A stretch of DNA of 64,000 bases from Clostridium sp. CAG:354_28_25 (GTDB lineage Bacteria; Bacillota; Clostridia; TANB77; CAG-508): contig MNRL01000015.1 in NCBI GenBank assembly GCA_001915925.1, forward strand, positions 91,951 through 155,950. Reading direction: 5' to 3'. Within the stretch, counting starts at the first letter, position 1. Every line of letters starts with the position of its first letter. The notes under the pieces were generated by a model. The model was not told the DNA's origin. It did no database searches and worked only from the letters and a program-made list of their open reading frames with translations. The translations under genes and the position numbers were made by a program. This document shows, piece by piece, positions 9,139 to 18,042 of this stretch.

Positions 9139-9723
9139 TTACATTTTCCACCTTTTTACCACAGTCATAGGAACTTCATAATCTTCTACTAAATCCGATA
9201 TTTCTTTTGAGATTCCATTCATAAGCCAATCTAATAAAATTTCTTTTTTTACAGGCATTTCGCTTTCTATTTCCAAAATAATCATATCAATTAAAGCTCT
9301 TGCAGTCATTTCCACTAGAAATTCTAATTGTTTTGTAAGCTCAGTTGCAGTTTTGTGTTTTATAAGCTTTTTTAAATAAAATCTTGTTTTATTTAAAATT
9401 AACGTTTCAAATGCTTTACTAGAATCATCTTTTATAGCATGCATATAAAAATTCTTTTTCTCTGCTAAAATATCTATAATATATTTTAACCAACTTTTTA
9501 TGCTAAATTTTTCTTCGCCAGTATAAATTACAGAACCACAGTCTTCTTCATATATCCAATTAATTAAATCCTTTTTATCTAAAAAATACCTATAAAAAAC
9601 TTGTCTTGATATATCACAATTTACAGTTATATCAGTAATCGTAATTTTATCTATAGGCTTCTTTTCGACTAAATTCATTAGTGAACTTGCAATTTTTTTC
9701 TTCGTTTTATCACGAACTCTCAC
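9139..9723 (-). CDS. TetR/AcrR-family transcriptional regulator
   Basis: This is a helix-turn-helix repressor type. The N-terminal domain reads RDKTKKKIASSLMNLVEKKP then ITITDITVNCDISRQVFYRYF (about residues 25-48), the classical TetR recognition helix with the YRYF end. The C-terminal half (about 120 residues) is helical and hydrophobic, consistent with a ligand-binding/dimer domain, but the ligand is unknown. GTG at 9723 is preferred because GGGGTGAGG precedes it; an ATG 15 bases upstream lacks a ribosome site. It lies directly upstream of the suf operon on the same strand, with a palindrome at the suf promoter that it may bind. Confidence 0.85.
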   Translation of the reverse strand: MRVRDKTKKKIASSLMNLVEKKPIDKITITDITVNCDISRQVFYRYFLDKKDLINWIYEEDCGSVIYTGEEKFSIKSWLKYIIDILAEKKNFYMHAIKDDSSKAFETLILNKTRFYLKKLIKHKTATELTKQLEFLVEMTARALIDMIILEIESEMPVKKEILLDWLMNGISKEISDLVEDYEVPMTVVKRWKM

Positions 9724-9870
9724 GTCCTCACCCCACATATTTTTTTACGAACATTCAGGATATGTAAAAATTTTGTCGGAATTTAAATTTTGTATATTTA
9801 CTATCTCATTTTTTACCTATATGATTATACCATATATAACAAATCTTTTAAACATAACAGGGGGTAAAAA

Positions 9871-11766
9871 ATGAACACAGTAAAAACAAAAGAGCCAAAA
9901 ACAATAGTTCCAAAAACAAATACAACAGATAAAACAATTTTATCAATTATTAGAAATGAAAATAAAGAATTAAAAGAAGAAAATTCTAATAAAAATACAA
10001 TGTTAGCTTCAACACAACGTGACTATATTGCTGGTGAAGTTTCTAGAGATTTAACACAAAGAATTTTGTTACCAAAGAAAATAGTTGATGCTCATAAAGA
10101 AGGAATTTTACACTTTCACGACATGGATTATTTCATACAGCCAATACATAATTGTTGTTTAGTTAATATAAAAGATATGTTAGAAAATGGTACTGTTATG
10201 AATGGTAAATTAATAGAAGAACCAAAAAGCTTTAGAGTAGCTTGTATTATAATGACCCAAATAATTGCAGTTGTCGCAAGTAATCAATATGGTGGTCAAT
10301 CTCTTGATATGAGCCATTTAGGAAAATATTTAAGAAAATCACACGATAAATTAAAAGAAAAATATAAAGTTGCATTTGGAGATACATTATCAGATAAAGA
10401 AATAGAAAAGATTGTTAGAATTGGTGTAGAAGAAGAATTAAGATCTGGTGTTCAAACAATTCAATATCAAATAAATACATTAATGACTACAAATGGACAA
10501 ACCCCTTTTGTAACACTATTCTTAAATCTAAAAAAAGATGACCCTTATATAGAAGAAAATGCCATGATAATAGAAGAAATTCTAAACCAAAGAATTCAAG
10601 GAGTAAAAAATGAAGTTGGTGTTTATGTTACACCTGCATTTCCTAAACTTGTCTATGTCTTAGATGAACATAACTGCTTAAAAGGTGGAAAATATGATTA
10701 TCTTACGAAACTTGCTGTAAAATGCTCTGCAAAAAGAATGTACCCAGACTATATTTCTGCTAAGAAAATGAGAGAAAACTATGAAGGCAATGTATTTAGT
10801 CCAATGGGTTGCAGAAGTTTCTTAGCTCCTTGGAAAGATGAAAACGGAAATTATAAATTTGAAGGAAGATTTAATCAAGGTGTTGTAAGTATCAACTTAC
10901 CTCAAATAGGAATTATTGCAAATGGCAATGAAGATAAGTTCTGGAAATTGTTTGATGAAAGATTAGATTTATGTTATGAAGCATTAATGTGCAGACATCA
11001 TGCATTAGAAGGTACTTTATCTGACATTAGTCCTATTCATTGGCAATATGGTGCAATAGCAAGACTTAAAAAAGGTGAAAAAATTGATAAACTATTACAT
11101 GGTGGTTATTCTTCAATTTCTCTAGGATATATTGGATTATATGAGCTTACAAAATTAATGAAAGGTGTATCACATACTGATCCTATTGGAAAAGAATTTG
11201 CATTAAGAGTTATGAATCATTTAAAATCTAAAGTTTCAGAATGGAAACAAAAAACAGGAATTGGTTTTGCTTTATATGGAACCCCTGCAGAAAGTTTATG
11301 TTATAGATTTGCTAGAATTGATAAAGAAAAGTTTGGAGATATTAAAGATATTACAGATAAGGGTTATTATACAAATTCATACCATGTAGATGTTAGAGAG
11401 AAAATTGATGCTTTCTCTAAATTAAAATTTGAAAGTGAATTCCAACCAATTTCTAGTGGTGGTGCGATATCTTATGTTGAAGTACCAAATATGCAAAATA
11501 ATTTAAAGGCTTTAGAAGAAGTTGTTAAATTTATATATGATAATATTCAATATGCAGAATTTAATACAAAATCTGACTATTGCCAGGTATGTGGATTTGA
11601 TGGAGAAATAATTATAAATGATGATAACGAATGGGAATGCCCAAATTGTGGTAATAAAGACCAAAGTAAAATGAATGTAACAAGAAGAACTTGTGGTTAT
11701 TTAGGCGAAAACTTCTGGAATGTCGGTAAGACAAAAGAAATTAAAGCAAGAGTAACACATTTATAG
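9871..11766 (+). CDS. nrdD: Anaerobic (class III) ribonucleoside-triphosphate reductase
   Basis: This glycyl-radical enzyme makes deoxynucleotides without oxygen. The 631 residues show HFHDMDYF, YGGQSLDMSH, the SPMGCRSFL loop, the C-terminal zinc site CQVCGFDG/CPNCGNKD, and the glycyl-radical loop RRTCGYLGENFWN. The N-terminal about 40 residues are a Lys/Thr/Asn-rich lead with no ATP-cone (normally about 90 residues), so usual dATP activity control may be missing. Start: AGGGGGTAAAAA before ATG. The activase NrdG, needed to make the radical, is not in the window. The stop codon abuts a REP-like repeat. Confidence 0.96.
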   Translation: MNTVKTKEPKTIVPKTNTTDKTILSIIRNENKELKEENSNKNTMLASTQRDYIAGEVSRDLTQRILLPKKIVDAHKEGILHFHDMDYFIQPIHNCCLVNIKDMLENGTVMNGKLIEEPKSFRVACIIMTQIIAVVASNQYGGQSLDMSHLGKYLRKSHDKLKEKYKVAFGDTLSDKEIEKIVRIGVEEELRSGVQTIQYQINTLMTTNGQTPFVTLFLNLKKDDPYIEENAMIIEEILNQRIQGVKNEVGVYVTPAFPKLVYVLDEHNCLKGGKYDYLTKLAVKCSAKRMYPDYISAKKMRENYEGNVFSPMGCRSFLAPWKDENGNYKFEGRFNQGVVSINLPQIGIIANGNEDKFWKLFDERLDLCYEALMCRHHALEGTLSDISPIHWQYGAIARLKKGEKIDKLLHGGYSSISLGYIGLYELTKLMKGVSHTDPIGKEFALRVMNHLKSKVSEWKQKTGIGFALYGTPAESLCYRFARIDKEKFGDIKDITDKGYYTNSYHVDVREKIDAFSKLKFESEFQPISSGGAISYVEVPNMQNNLKALEEVVKFIYDNIQYAEFNTKSDYCQVCGFDGEIIINDDNEWECPNCGNKDQSKMNVTRRTCGYLGENFWNVGKTKEIKARVTHL

Positions 11767-11906
11767 GGATTTTGGTAGGGATTTGGGGACAGTCTTTTTT
11801 CCCTGTCTAATAAATTACCAATACTCATTTTATTAGAACAACAAAAATCGGGATTTGAGAAACGTCCCCAAATCCCTGCAAGGAACATCCCAAACTCCCG
11901 ATTTTA
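11766..11906. repeat. REP-like repeat cluster after nrdD
   Basis: Units at 11766-11806 (GGGATTTGGGGACAGTC, then a T run) and 11849-11906 (CGGGATTTGAGAAACGTCCC and its inverted partner AAATCCCTGCAAGGAACATC) flank a short AT-rich spacer. The first unit begins at the last base of the nrdD stop codon. The second pair forms a longer inverted arrangement starting and ending in AATCGGGA/TCCCGATT. Confidence 0.8.
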
Positions 11907-12722
11907 TAATGGTTTAAATTTTTTTGTTTCTCTATATTTACCATATTCCTTTGGAATATAATTGTCACTCCAATAATGTTTTTCTCCAATTTGTTGTTCT
12001 TTCTTATTATGTTTTTTATAGCTATCATAATTTGCTCGTTTTCTTATGTTTTGCTCATATTGAATTTTCTTCTTCTCTACTTTGTTTTTTACCTTAATTT
12101 TATTTTTACGTTCTAATTTAGGAGCCTTAACATTTTTTAACATTTGCAAATATTCATTCAATCTTTCTGTAAACTTTTTTTCTTCCTCTTCTCTGTGTAA
12201 ATACTCTATATGAGGTACTCTTTTTACTGATTCCTGCTTTGTTTTTATTTCTGCTTTTTTATTGTAATTATTATATTGTCTTTGCTTTACAGGTTCTGTT
12301 TTCGTTTTTTCATTCTTTTTATCCTCTTTTACATATTCTACTCTTGCATATGTTTTCTTTTTGTTTTGTTCTTTAAGTCTTTTCTGCAATTGTTTATGCT
12401 CTTTATCTCTATTTTTTAATTTTCTTATATATTCGCTATCTTTATTCCCAATCAATTTATTTATATAACCATTCGAATATTCTCCTAATGATTCTATATA
12501 TAATTTAGTTATTTTTTCTGGTTTCATTTTAGCAATATTTCGTTTTGCGTAAAATCTAAAAGTTAAAACATACATTCCTAGCTCGTTAAGTTCTACTCTC
12601 ACTTCTACTGGTTTATTAGAAATTCTACTAAAATCTCTTTTTATTTGTTCTATTTTTCTTTTTATAGCTTCACCAGAATATATTTTAGAATCAAAACAGT
12701 ATTCTACAGTTTTTGCTTCCAT
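11904..12722 (-). CDS. Lysine/glutamate-rich protein of unknown function
   Basis: I do not recognise this 272-residue protein. Residues about 1-85 look like a compact alpha/beta domain (TVEYCFDSKIYSGEAIKRKI, VEVRVELNELGMYVLTFRFYAKR). The remainder is very rich in Lys, Glu, Gln and Asn with several probable coiled-coil helices and few hydrophobic residues. There is no signal peptide or membrane span, so it is probably cytoplasmic and may bind nucleic acid through its basic tail (inference). ATG at 12722 is used although the ribosome site is weak; a TTG two codons upstream is possible. Its 3' end overlaps the REP-like cluster. Confidence 0.7.
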   Translation of the reverse strand: MEAKTVEYCFDSKIYSGEAIKRKIEQIKRDFSRISNKPVEVRVELNELGMYVLTFRFYAKRNIAKMKPEKITKLYIESLGEYSNGYINKLIGNKDSEYIRKLKNRDKEHKQLQKRLKEQNKKKTYARVEYVKEDKKNEKTKTEPVKQRQYNNYNKKAEIKTKQESVKRVPHIEYLHREEEEKKFTERLNEYLQMLKNVKAPKLERKNKIKVKNKVEKKKIQYEQNIRKRANYDSYKKHNKKEQQIGEKHYWSDNYIPKEYGKYRETKKFKPL

Positions 12723-12791
12723 ACTCAAATTACATCAACATCCTTTTTCATTCATTTATGTTAACATATTTTGAGCTAAATTTCAAGGATT

Positions 12792-13415
12792 TTACCTTAT
12801 AAAATTAGTTTTAACAGTTGTGTTTACTGGTTGATTAATATTATTTTGCTTTCCAATCTCTATACATTTTAAAATCCATGCCATATTTTTTCCTAAATTA
12901 TACATTGTTTGCATACCTTCTAAATCTTGTACAACTTCTTCTTTATTATTTCCATGTACATTGTTCCAGTATGTAGAAGAAACTATTGGCATTTGACTAA
13001 TTGTAAAATATTTGTTAAGTACATCAAAAGAAGCAACTGTTCCACCTCTTCTAGCACTTATAATACTTGCACCTGGCTTAAATTCAAAAGCTTTTTTGCC
13101 TGCATAGAAGGCTCTATCTAAAACAGATAAAATTCTTCCTGATGGATGTGCATAATAAACTGGTGTACCAAATACAAAACCATCACTTTCTTCAGCTTTT
13201 TCTATTATTGTATTTACGATATCATCATTAAATACACATCTAGCATTTCCATTTTTAGCACACATTCCACATCCAATACAATCTCTTACAGGAGTTCCAC
13301 CTAAATTTATAATTTCAGTTTCTATTCCTTCTTCATTTAAGCTTTCTGCCACCTTACTTAATGCAGTATATGTACATTCTTTTCTTGAACTTCCATTAAT
13401 TAATAATACTTTCAT
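12792..13415 (-). CDS. Flavodoxin-fold NAD(P)H-dependent oxidoreductase
   Basis: This is an FMN-binding reductase of the NADPH-dependent FMN reductase/multimeric flavodoxin family. The N terminus MKVLLINGSSRKECTYTAL is the phosphate-binding loop; DCIGCGMCAKNG carries four nearby cysteines typical of iron-sulfur flavoprotein-like members, and VFGTPVYYAHPSGRI is the flavin-contact strand. About 207 residues. The start is set at the second ATG because GAAAGGA is 12 bases upstream; the first ATG touches it. The physiological substrate cannot be told from sequence. Confidence 0.85.
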   Translation of the reverse strand: MKVLLINGSSRKECTYTALSKVAESLNEEGIETEIINLGGTPVRDCIGCGMCAKNGNARCVFNDDIVNTIIEKAEESDGFVFGTPVYYAHPSGRILSVLDRAFYAGKKAFEFKPGASIISARRGGTVASFDVLNKYFTISQMPIVSSTYWNNVHGNNKEEVVQDLEGMQTMYNLGKNMAWILKCIEIGKQNNINQPVNTTVKTNFIR

Positions 13416-13467
13416 GTATAATCTCATTCCTTTCTTATATATTAATTATAATTTATCTAGTTCTTAT

Positions 13468-14172
13468 TTAACATTTACTTATAATATATTTAAAAATACA
13501 ATTATTTATGCTTTCATTTTCTGGATGAAATTGCACTCCAAATATCCTATCATTATATTCTATAACTTCTATAGTACCATCTTCTACCCTTCCTACTACT
13601 TTTAATGGTTCTTCTACTTGTGGAATTCTATATCTATGAATACTTGGCATATTTAACACTTCTTCTTTATATAAATTATATAATATACTGTTTTTATCCA
13701 ATATTACCTTATGCTTTATATCTTCTATATTATCTCTTGTTAAGTCTGCATTTCTATGTCCTTCTACAGGCTCTGTAAAATCATATTTATTTTTTCTTAA
13801 ATCTTCAAATAACTCTATAATACTGCCTTCATAATTTCGTTCTTTCTTTTCTTTGCATAGCAAAAAATATATAGCTAAAGTTTGCATTCCCATACAAATT
13901 CCTAATAATGGCTTATTATTTTTTACTGCATAATCGACTACTTGTAGATGGTATGGATGTATTTTTCCACCACCTGACAATATGAATGCATCATATAAAC
14001 TTAAGGTTTCTTCATCAACATATGCACTACAAGGTAATACCCCACTAACAATTGCTCCAGCTTCATTTATTCTTTCTATATAATTATTTATAAAATAATA
14101 TTTATCTTCATATACCAAGTCTGTCTTAAATAAATTATTAGATGCTGGTACAAGTCCTATTATTTTTTTCAT
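13468..14172 (-). CDS. Class I glutamine amidotransferase-like (peptidase C26) hydrolase
   Basis: This is a gamma-glutamyl hydrolase fold, related to gamma-glutamyl-GABA hydrolase PuuD. The nucleophile elbow LGICMGMQ, the oxyanion region DAFILSGGG, and the catalytic His-Glu in FGVQFHPENES are present, as is the RHxNxD-like stretch GHRNADLT. About 234 residues. Start MKKIIGLVPASNN follows AGAAAGGGTGAATAAA. The longer in-frame extension runs into the neighbour and is rejected. It lies 5 bases after the upstream methyltransferase gene, so it is operonic with it. The substrate is unknown. Confidence 0.88.
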   Translation of the reverse strand: MKKIIGLVPASNNLFKTDLVYEDKYYFINNYIERINEAGAIVSGVLPCSAYVDEETLSLYDAFILSGGGKIHPYHLQVVDYAVKNNKPLLGICMGMQTLAIYFLLCKEKKERNYEGSIIELFEDLRKNKYDFTEPVEGHRNADLTRDNIEDIKHKVILDKNSILYNLYKEEVLNMPSIHRYRIPQVEEPLKVVGRVEDGTIEVIEYNDRIFGVQFHPENESINNCIFKYIISKC

Positions 14173-14177
14173 TTTAT

Positions 14178-14753
14178 TCACCCTTTCTGTTCTTCTTTTT
14201 TTGCAATTATCCAAAATACATGCCAATGTTTAATTTGATGCATTGCAGATTCTCCATCTCTTTCAATCTCATTTAATTTTAATATTTTAAAATCTTTTAA
14301 TAAATCTTCTATTTCTTCCTTTTCATAAAACTGAATTTTATCATTTCCAAACCATGAATCATTCTTTCCGAAGAAATTACATAAGAAATATCCATTTTCA
14401 TTTAAAGAATCTTTTATTTTATCTAGCAACTTACCTAATGCTTCTTTATTACAAAAAGGTAAAACCTCATATGAAATAATTAAATCTGTTTTTGGTAAAT
14501 GCACCTCAGAAAATTTAGCCTGCACAAAATTTAATCTTGCTTTTTCTTCTTCTGTTAAATCTTTATACAAAAATTTCGTTACATCAATTCTATCGATAGC
14601 AGTTACAGCTATATCGTTTTGTACTAAAAATTTAGTATCTCGCCCTGCGCCACACCCTAAATCAATTGCTGTTTTTATACTTGGATTATTCTTAATAAAA
14701 TTTACCAAAATCTTATGTGGCTCTAGTTTACTATTGTTTTCAAAAAAGTTCAT
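14178..14753 (-). CDS. SAM-dependent class I methyltransferase (TehB-like)
   Basis: This is a small methyltransferase with the motif I loop AIDLGCGAGRDTKFL (about residues 29-43), acidic end of strand 2 (AIDRIDV) and the strand 4 region TDLIISYEVLPFC. At 191 residues it matches the tellurite-resistance-type TehB group in size, but the substrate is not evident. Start MNFFENN follows TTTGGAAATAAG. It begins one base after the NTPase stop, so translation is likely linked. Confidence 0.85.
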   Translation of the reverse strand: MNFFENNSKLEPHKILVNFIKNNPSIKTAIDLGCGAGRDTKFLVQNDIAVTAIDRIDVTKFLYKDLTEEEKARLNFVQAKFSEVHLPKTDLIISYEVLPFCNKEALGKLLDKIKDSLNENGYFLCNFFGKNDSWFGNDKIQFYEKEEIEDLLKDFKILKLNEIERDGESAMHQIKHWHVFWIIAKKEEQKG

Positions 14754-14754
14754 C

Positions 14755-15285
14755 TTATTTCCAAATCCCCCCATTAATAAAACATGTTAGTGCCATTAAA
14801 AATGCTTGCTCTGCTAAATCTATCCTAGTTACTTGTCCATGGCTTAGTTGAAATATTCCACCTTGTGGAGCTTTAAGCTCTTTACTTTCGAAAAGTTTTG
14901 CAAGCACATAGCTTAATTCTTTTTTCCTTATTTCATCTATGTATCTATCTGGAATTGGATATGCAGGACCAAACCCAACAGCTCCTTCTTCAGCTTTATT
15001 TTCGATATATACTGTTGTTAAATTTAACCATGTTCCAAACTTATCTGTTATTCCAGATTCCATTGCTACAAAAAAATCTGCTTCTATCATATTTTCTTCT
15101 GCATATTTTTTTAAGTTCTTTACTCTGTTTTTTGCACCTTGTAATATTTCATCATTTACTGGCTGGTCAGCAACCTCTGATTCTACACTTATTCCCTCTA
15201 TTGTAACATCTTTAAAGTACTTTTCGAATGCCCTTTTGGCACCTTCTATTTTTCCTTTATTTTTCGTTCCAATCAATATTTTCAT
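14755..15285 (-). CDS. Non-canonical purine NTP phosphatase (YjjX/DUF84)
   Basis: This house-cleaning enzyme hydrolyses inosine and xanthosine triphosphates in the cytoplasm. The N-terminal IGTKNKGKIEGAKRAF and downstream EVADQPVNDEILQGAKNR are the family's substrate-binding region, with ESGI (FFVAMESGITD) as the metal-site strand and GPAYPIP and GGIFQLSHGQVTR further on. The 176 residues are standard. AAGGTGATAAAAT precedes the ATG. It begins a three-gene run with the methyltransferase and amidotransferase. Confidence 0.9.
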   Translation of the reverse strand: MKILIGTKNKGKIEGAKRAFEKYFKDVTIEGISVESEVADQPVNDEILQGAKNRVKNLKKYAEENMIEADFFVAMESGITDKFGTWLNLTTVYIENKAEEGAVGFGPAYPIPDRYIDEIRKKELSYVLAKLFESKELKAPQGGIFQLSHGQVTRIDLAEQAFLMALTCFINGGIWK

Positions 15286-15296
15286 ATTTTATCACC

Positions 15297-17162
15297 TTAT
15301 CTTAACAAGTCTTCTAAAACTATAGATTTTGATATATCTAGTTCCCTTTTCATATAATCATAATATTTTTTTAGTTGTTCATTTTCCTCTACTATTTCTC
15401 CTGTTTGTATATTAAACCATAATTCATCATAGTAAAAGTCAGCTGTAACGATTCTTTCGTTATTTAAACATATAAAATCTTTTTTAGCTAACATATTTGT
15501 TCCTAAAGATACTCCTGAATCTAAGTTACATAGATATGCAAGTGTTGGTTTTATGTCTAATTTACTAACAGGTTTATCTATTCTTAAATTGCTAATTCCT
15601 GGAATTCTCATCCCCGCTAACACTCTAATATAATTTAATTTTATATCTACATCTGTAACATTTCCATCTAATTCACTTAAAAACTCTATCATTTCGTTAT
15701 TATACATATCTAGTCCATTGTGGTCGCCATATAAAATTATTACAGTATCATCATATAAATCAGCTTTTTTTAGTTCATCTATAAATATACCAAATGCATA
15801 ATCTGCGTAATTGGCTGATTCTAAATAATTTCCAAAGAAAGTATCTTTATATTTTCCAACATCTATGCTAACTTTACTTCTATCTTGCAATCCATCCAAT
15901 GTAAAACCAGTATGTGATGAAGCTGCAACAATATATGATATAAATGGTGCATCATAATTTGATAATTTTTCTACAGCTTGTCTGTATAATAATTCATCTG
16001 ACAAATAGCCCATTACATCTTCCGAAGTATCTGCAAAAGCATCTTTTAATTCTACATGATCAACTTCCATATTGTTATATACATTAGTTCTATTCCAAAA
16101 ATATCCATAGTTTCCATGCATATATGAAGTTGTATAATTCTTTTGATGAAACATTTTGAAGATATCATCATATGTATTTTTATAATATCTACTATATGCC
16201 ATTCCATTCTCTACCGGATATAATGATGTAATAGTAGAAAATTCTGAATCTGCAGTTGTAGAATAGCTTTGCATATACATATTAGAAAGTCTTATATTTT
16301 CGTTTATAAATTTGTTTAGGTTTGGTGTTATTTCTTTATCATTTATAGTTTTATTTAAGACAAATTCTTGCATAGATTCTAATTGAAGAACTATTACATT
16401 TTTTCCTTCCATTGAACCTGCAATATCTAGATAGCTTTCTTCATATTCTTGGTTATATTCTTCTTTTAAAGAATTATATGCATCCATTACTTCTGTCTTA
16501 TTTCTATATTTTGCCTGTTTTGAGCCATCAATAGCATTTAATATATCTGATATATGATATCCATAAATTGTTGCCTTCTTTATTTGTGTATCCCTATTAT
16601 ATGGGTCTTCTAAAGCTTTTTCATTTCCCGCTATTGCTGATGTAATAAATACATATATCGCAAATAATCCAATTAATGTTCTACTAACAATATATTGTAG
16701 TTTGCTTTTTTCCCCTTTTTCTATTTTTACAAATTTTGATACAAATAAAATCACAAGAAGTAATATATCTATAAAATAAAGTATCTGGTGTAATTTTAAT
16801 AACATTGGTAATGTTGACATTATTTCTTCGCCATATTGTAGATTAGTTATTTGTAATACTGATAGTACATTACTTGAATAAGTGTAATAAATATTGTCTG
16901 CAAATAAAATTATGCTTATTACTGTATCTAGAACTATTCCCCCTATATTTCTTCCTTTTTTAGGTAATAAAGCTAATATTCCAAATAAAGATAAAATATA
17001 TATTATACTACTTTGTATTGTTTTTATATCAATTTTTTCATTTATACATACTGTACTTTTATAAAATAATATAGTTTTTAATATTATAAAAATTGCAAGT
17101 ATGATAATGAAAAAACTAGAATTTATAAGCTTATTTAATATTTCTTTTGTTTTTTCTTTCAC
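15297..17162 (-). CDS. LTA synthase family membrane sulfatase-like enzyme
   Basis: This is a phosphoglycerol transferase of the lipoteichoic acid synthase family. About five N-terminal membrane helices (to about residue 190) are followed by an extracellular sulfatase-fold domain with VIVLQLESMQ (metal-binding Glu), STTADSEFSTITSLYP (catalytic Thr), MHGNYGYFWNR and YGDHNGLD. About 621 residues. The start is set at GTG (17162) because AAAGGAG lies 6-7 bases before it; the TTG seven codons earlier precedes that site. It suggests a Gram-positive envelope with polyglycerol-phosphate polymers, although other phosphoglycerol acceptors are possible. Confidence 0.9.
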   Translation of the reverse strand: MKEKTKEILNKLINSSFFIIILAIFIILKTILFYKSTVCINEKIDIKTIQSSIIYILSLFGILALLPKKGRNIGGIVLDTVISIILFADNIYYTYSSNVLSVLQITNLQYGEEIMSTLPMLLKLHQILYFIDILLLVILFVSKFVKIEKGEKSKLQYIVSRTLIGLFAIYVFITSAIAGNEKALEDPYNRDTQIKKATIYGYHISDILNAIDGSKQAKYRNKTEVMDAYNSLKEEYNQEYEESYLDIAGSMEGKNVIVLQLESMQEFVLNKTINDKEITPNLNKFINENIRLSNMYMQSYSTTADSEFSTITSLYPVENGMAYSRYYKNTYDDIFKMFHQKNYTTSYMHGNYGYFWNRTNVYNNMEVDHVELKDAFADTSEDVMGYLSDELLYRQAVEKLSNYDAPFISYIVAASSHTGFTLDGLQDRSKVSIDVGKYKDTFFGNYLESANYADYAFGIFIDELKKADLYDDTVIILYGDHNGLDMYNNEMIEFLSELDGNVTDVDIKLNYIRVLAGMRIPGISNLRIDKPVSKLDIKPTLAYLCNLDSGVSLGTNMLAKKDFICLNNERIVTADFYYDELWFNIQTGEIVEENEQLKKYYDYMKRELDISKSIVLEDLLR

Positions 17163-17287
17163 ATTTTTCTCCTTTTTCGACAATTATCTTATTAAATATA
17201 TCATATTTTTTTATAGTTTTCTAGCTTTATTAAATTATTAAATCTTTTTGCTGATTCTTCTGAATATGCTCTAACTAAGCATATATC

Positions 17288-17316
17288 TTGAATAATTAAC
17301 ATAATTATGGTATAAT
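17288..17316 (+). promoter_or_regulatory. Promoter of the solitary gene at 17394
   Basis: TTGAAT (17288-17293), 17-base spacer, perfect TATAAT (17311-17316). It is followed in the leader by a perfect palindrome GTATCAATTGATAC at 17349-17362 and then AACTCG at 17368, which may be an operator or RNA stem. Confidence 0.75.
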
Positions 17317-17393
17317 AAAAAGTGACTAAAAAACTGTTGCTTTGTATCGTATCAATTGATACTTTGCAACTCGATAAGAAAAGGAGAAATATT

Positions 17394-17885
17394 ATGACAA
17401 ACAAAATGATGAAGAATGCAACTGTTAACCCAGGAACAACTAAGGCAAGACCTGCTTCTGTGCTTCCCAAAATTACTTACAAGCCAACACCGATAGATCG
17501 GTTAAAATCTTGGTGGAAGGAACATTTTGGAACAGAGCAAGCACGGAAAGCAACTGCAAAAGCAGTTTGTCGTAGCATCGATCATGCTATATCCAGCTTT
17601 TCAAGGGCAATGACGTTTAACCTAGTATTGGCTCTGTTGGCAATGCTAGTTGTTGAATTCTGTCCTGAAATTTCTGGAAAATGCCCTGTCTTTTTCCAGC
17701 TCTGTGAAGGAATTCTCGTATTTTATGAATACTTACTGAGAGTAGCATTTACTCTACTTAAAGCTTTTATTCAGTTTTTTACACTGAACTGGGCTGGTGC
17801 AGCAGATAGCCTCTCAGCAATGTTCGCAGAAGCTGGAAGACTTCTTACTGAATTATTCCAGTGGATCCAAACAATTACATTCTAA
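17394..17885 (+). CDS. Protein of unknown function, solitary atypical gene
   Basis: I do not recognise this 163-residue product. The N-terminal 55 residues are basic with prolines (MTNKMMKNATVNPGTTKARP); about residues 75-95 and 110-135 are hydrophobic (LVLALLAMLVVEF, YLLRVAFTLLKAFIQFF) and may be membrane helices, with an amphipathic C terminus. Three cysteines lie in the middle. AAAGGAGAAATATT precedes the ATG. It runs against its neighbours' direction, has its own consensus promoter and terminator, and has visibly higher G+C and codons (CGG, GCC-like) rare nearby, suggesting acquisition. It resembles in style the genes at 39895, 40373 and 49055. Confidence 0.75.
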   Translation: MTNKMMKNATVNPGTTKARPASVLPKITYKPTPIDRLKSWWKEHFGTEQARKATAKAVCRSIDHAISSFSRAMTFNLVLALLAMLVVEFCPEISGKCPVFFQLCEGILVFYEYLLRVAFTLLKAFIQFFTLNWAGAADSLSAMFAEAGRLLTELFQWIQTITF

Positions 17886-17890
17886 CTTCT

Positions 17891-17971
17891 GTAATGCACT
17901 ATTGCATTACTCTAAACTCATCTCTTTTAAATCTTTATCCCCCGCCACGCTGTGACGGGGCATTTCTTTTT
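17891..17971 (+). terminator. Double hairpin terminator after the 17394 gene
   Basis: A perfect hairpin GTAATGCA-CTAT-TGCATTAC (17891-17910) is followed by a G+C-rich stem CCCCGCCA/TGACGGGG (17940-17960) with TTTCTTTTT behind it. The second is the probable terminator. Confidence 0.75.
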
Positions 17972-17987
17972 GCAAACTACAAGAAAA

Positions 17988-18037
17988 GGGATTTAAGGAC
18001 TGTCCCAAAATCCCGATGGAACGACCCCAAAATCCCT
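17988..18037. repeat. REP-like repeat pair
   Basis: GGGATTTAAGGACTGTCCC and its partner ATCCCGATGGAACGACCCC sit between the terminator at 17971 and the stop codon of the ABC permease gene (18043), only a few bases from that stop. Confidence 0.75.
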
Positions 18038-18042
18038 AAAGT

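Noticed and set aside
9739..9870. NrdR box or riboswitch upstream of nrdD
   Set aside because: I could not find a pair of NrdR-type boxes; only an AT-rich promoter-like region is seen.
11697..12028. Two short minus-strand frames near the end of nrdD
   Set aside because: They lie across the REP-like repeats and parts of real genes and have no start signals.
17201..17470. Minus-strand 89-residue open frame
   Set aside because: It overlaps the promoter and start of the plus-strand gene at 17394, which has a better ribosome site and promoter.
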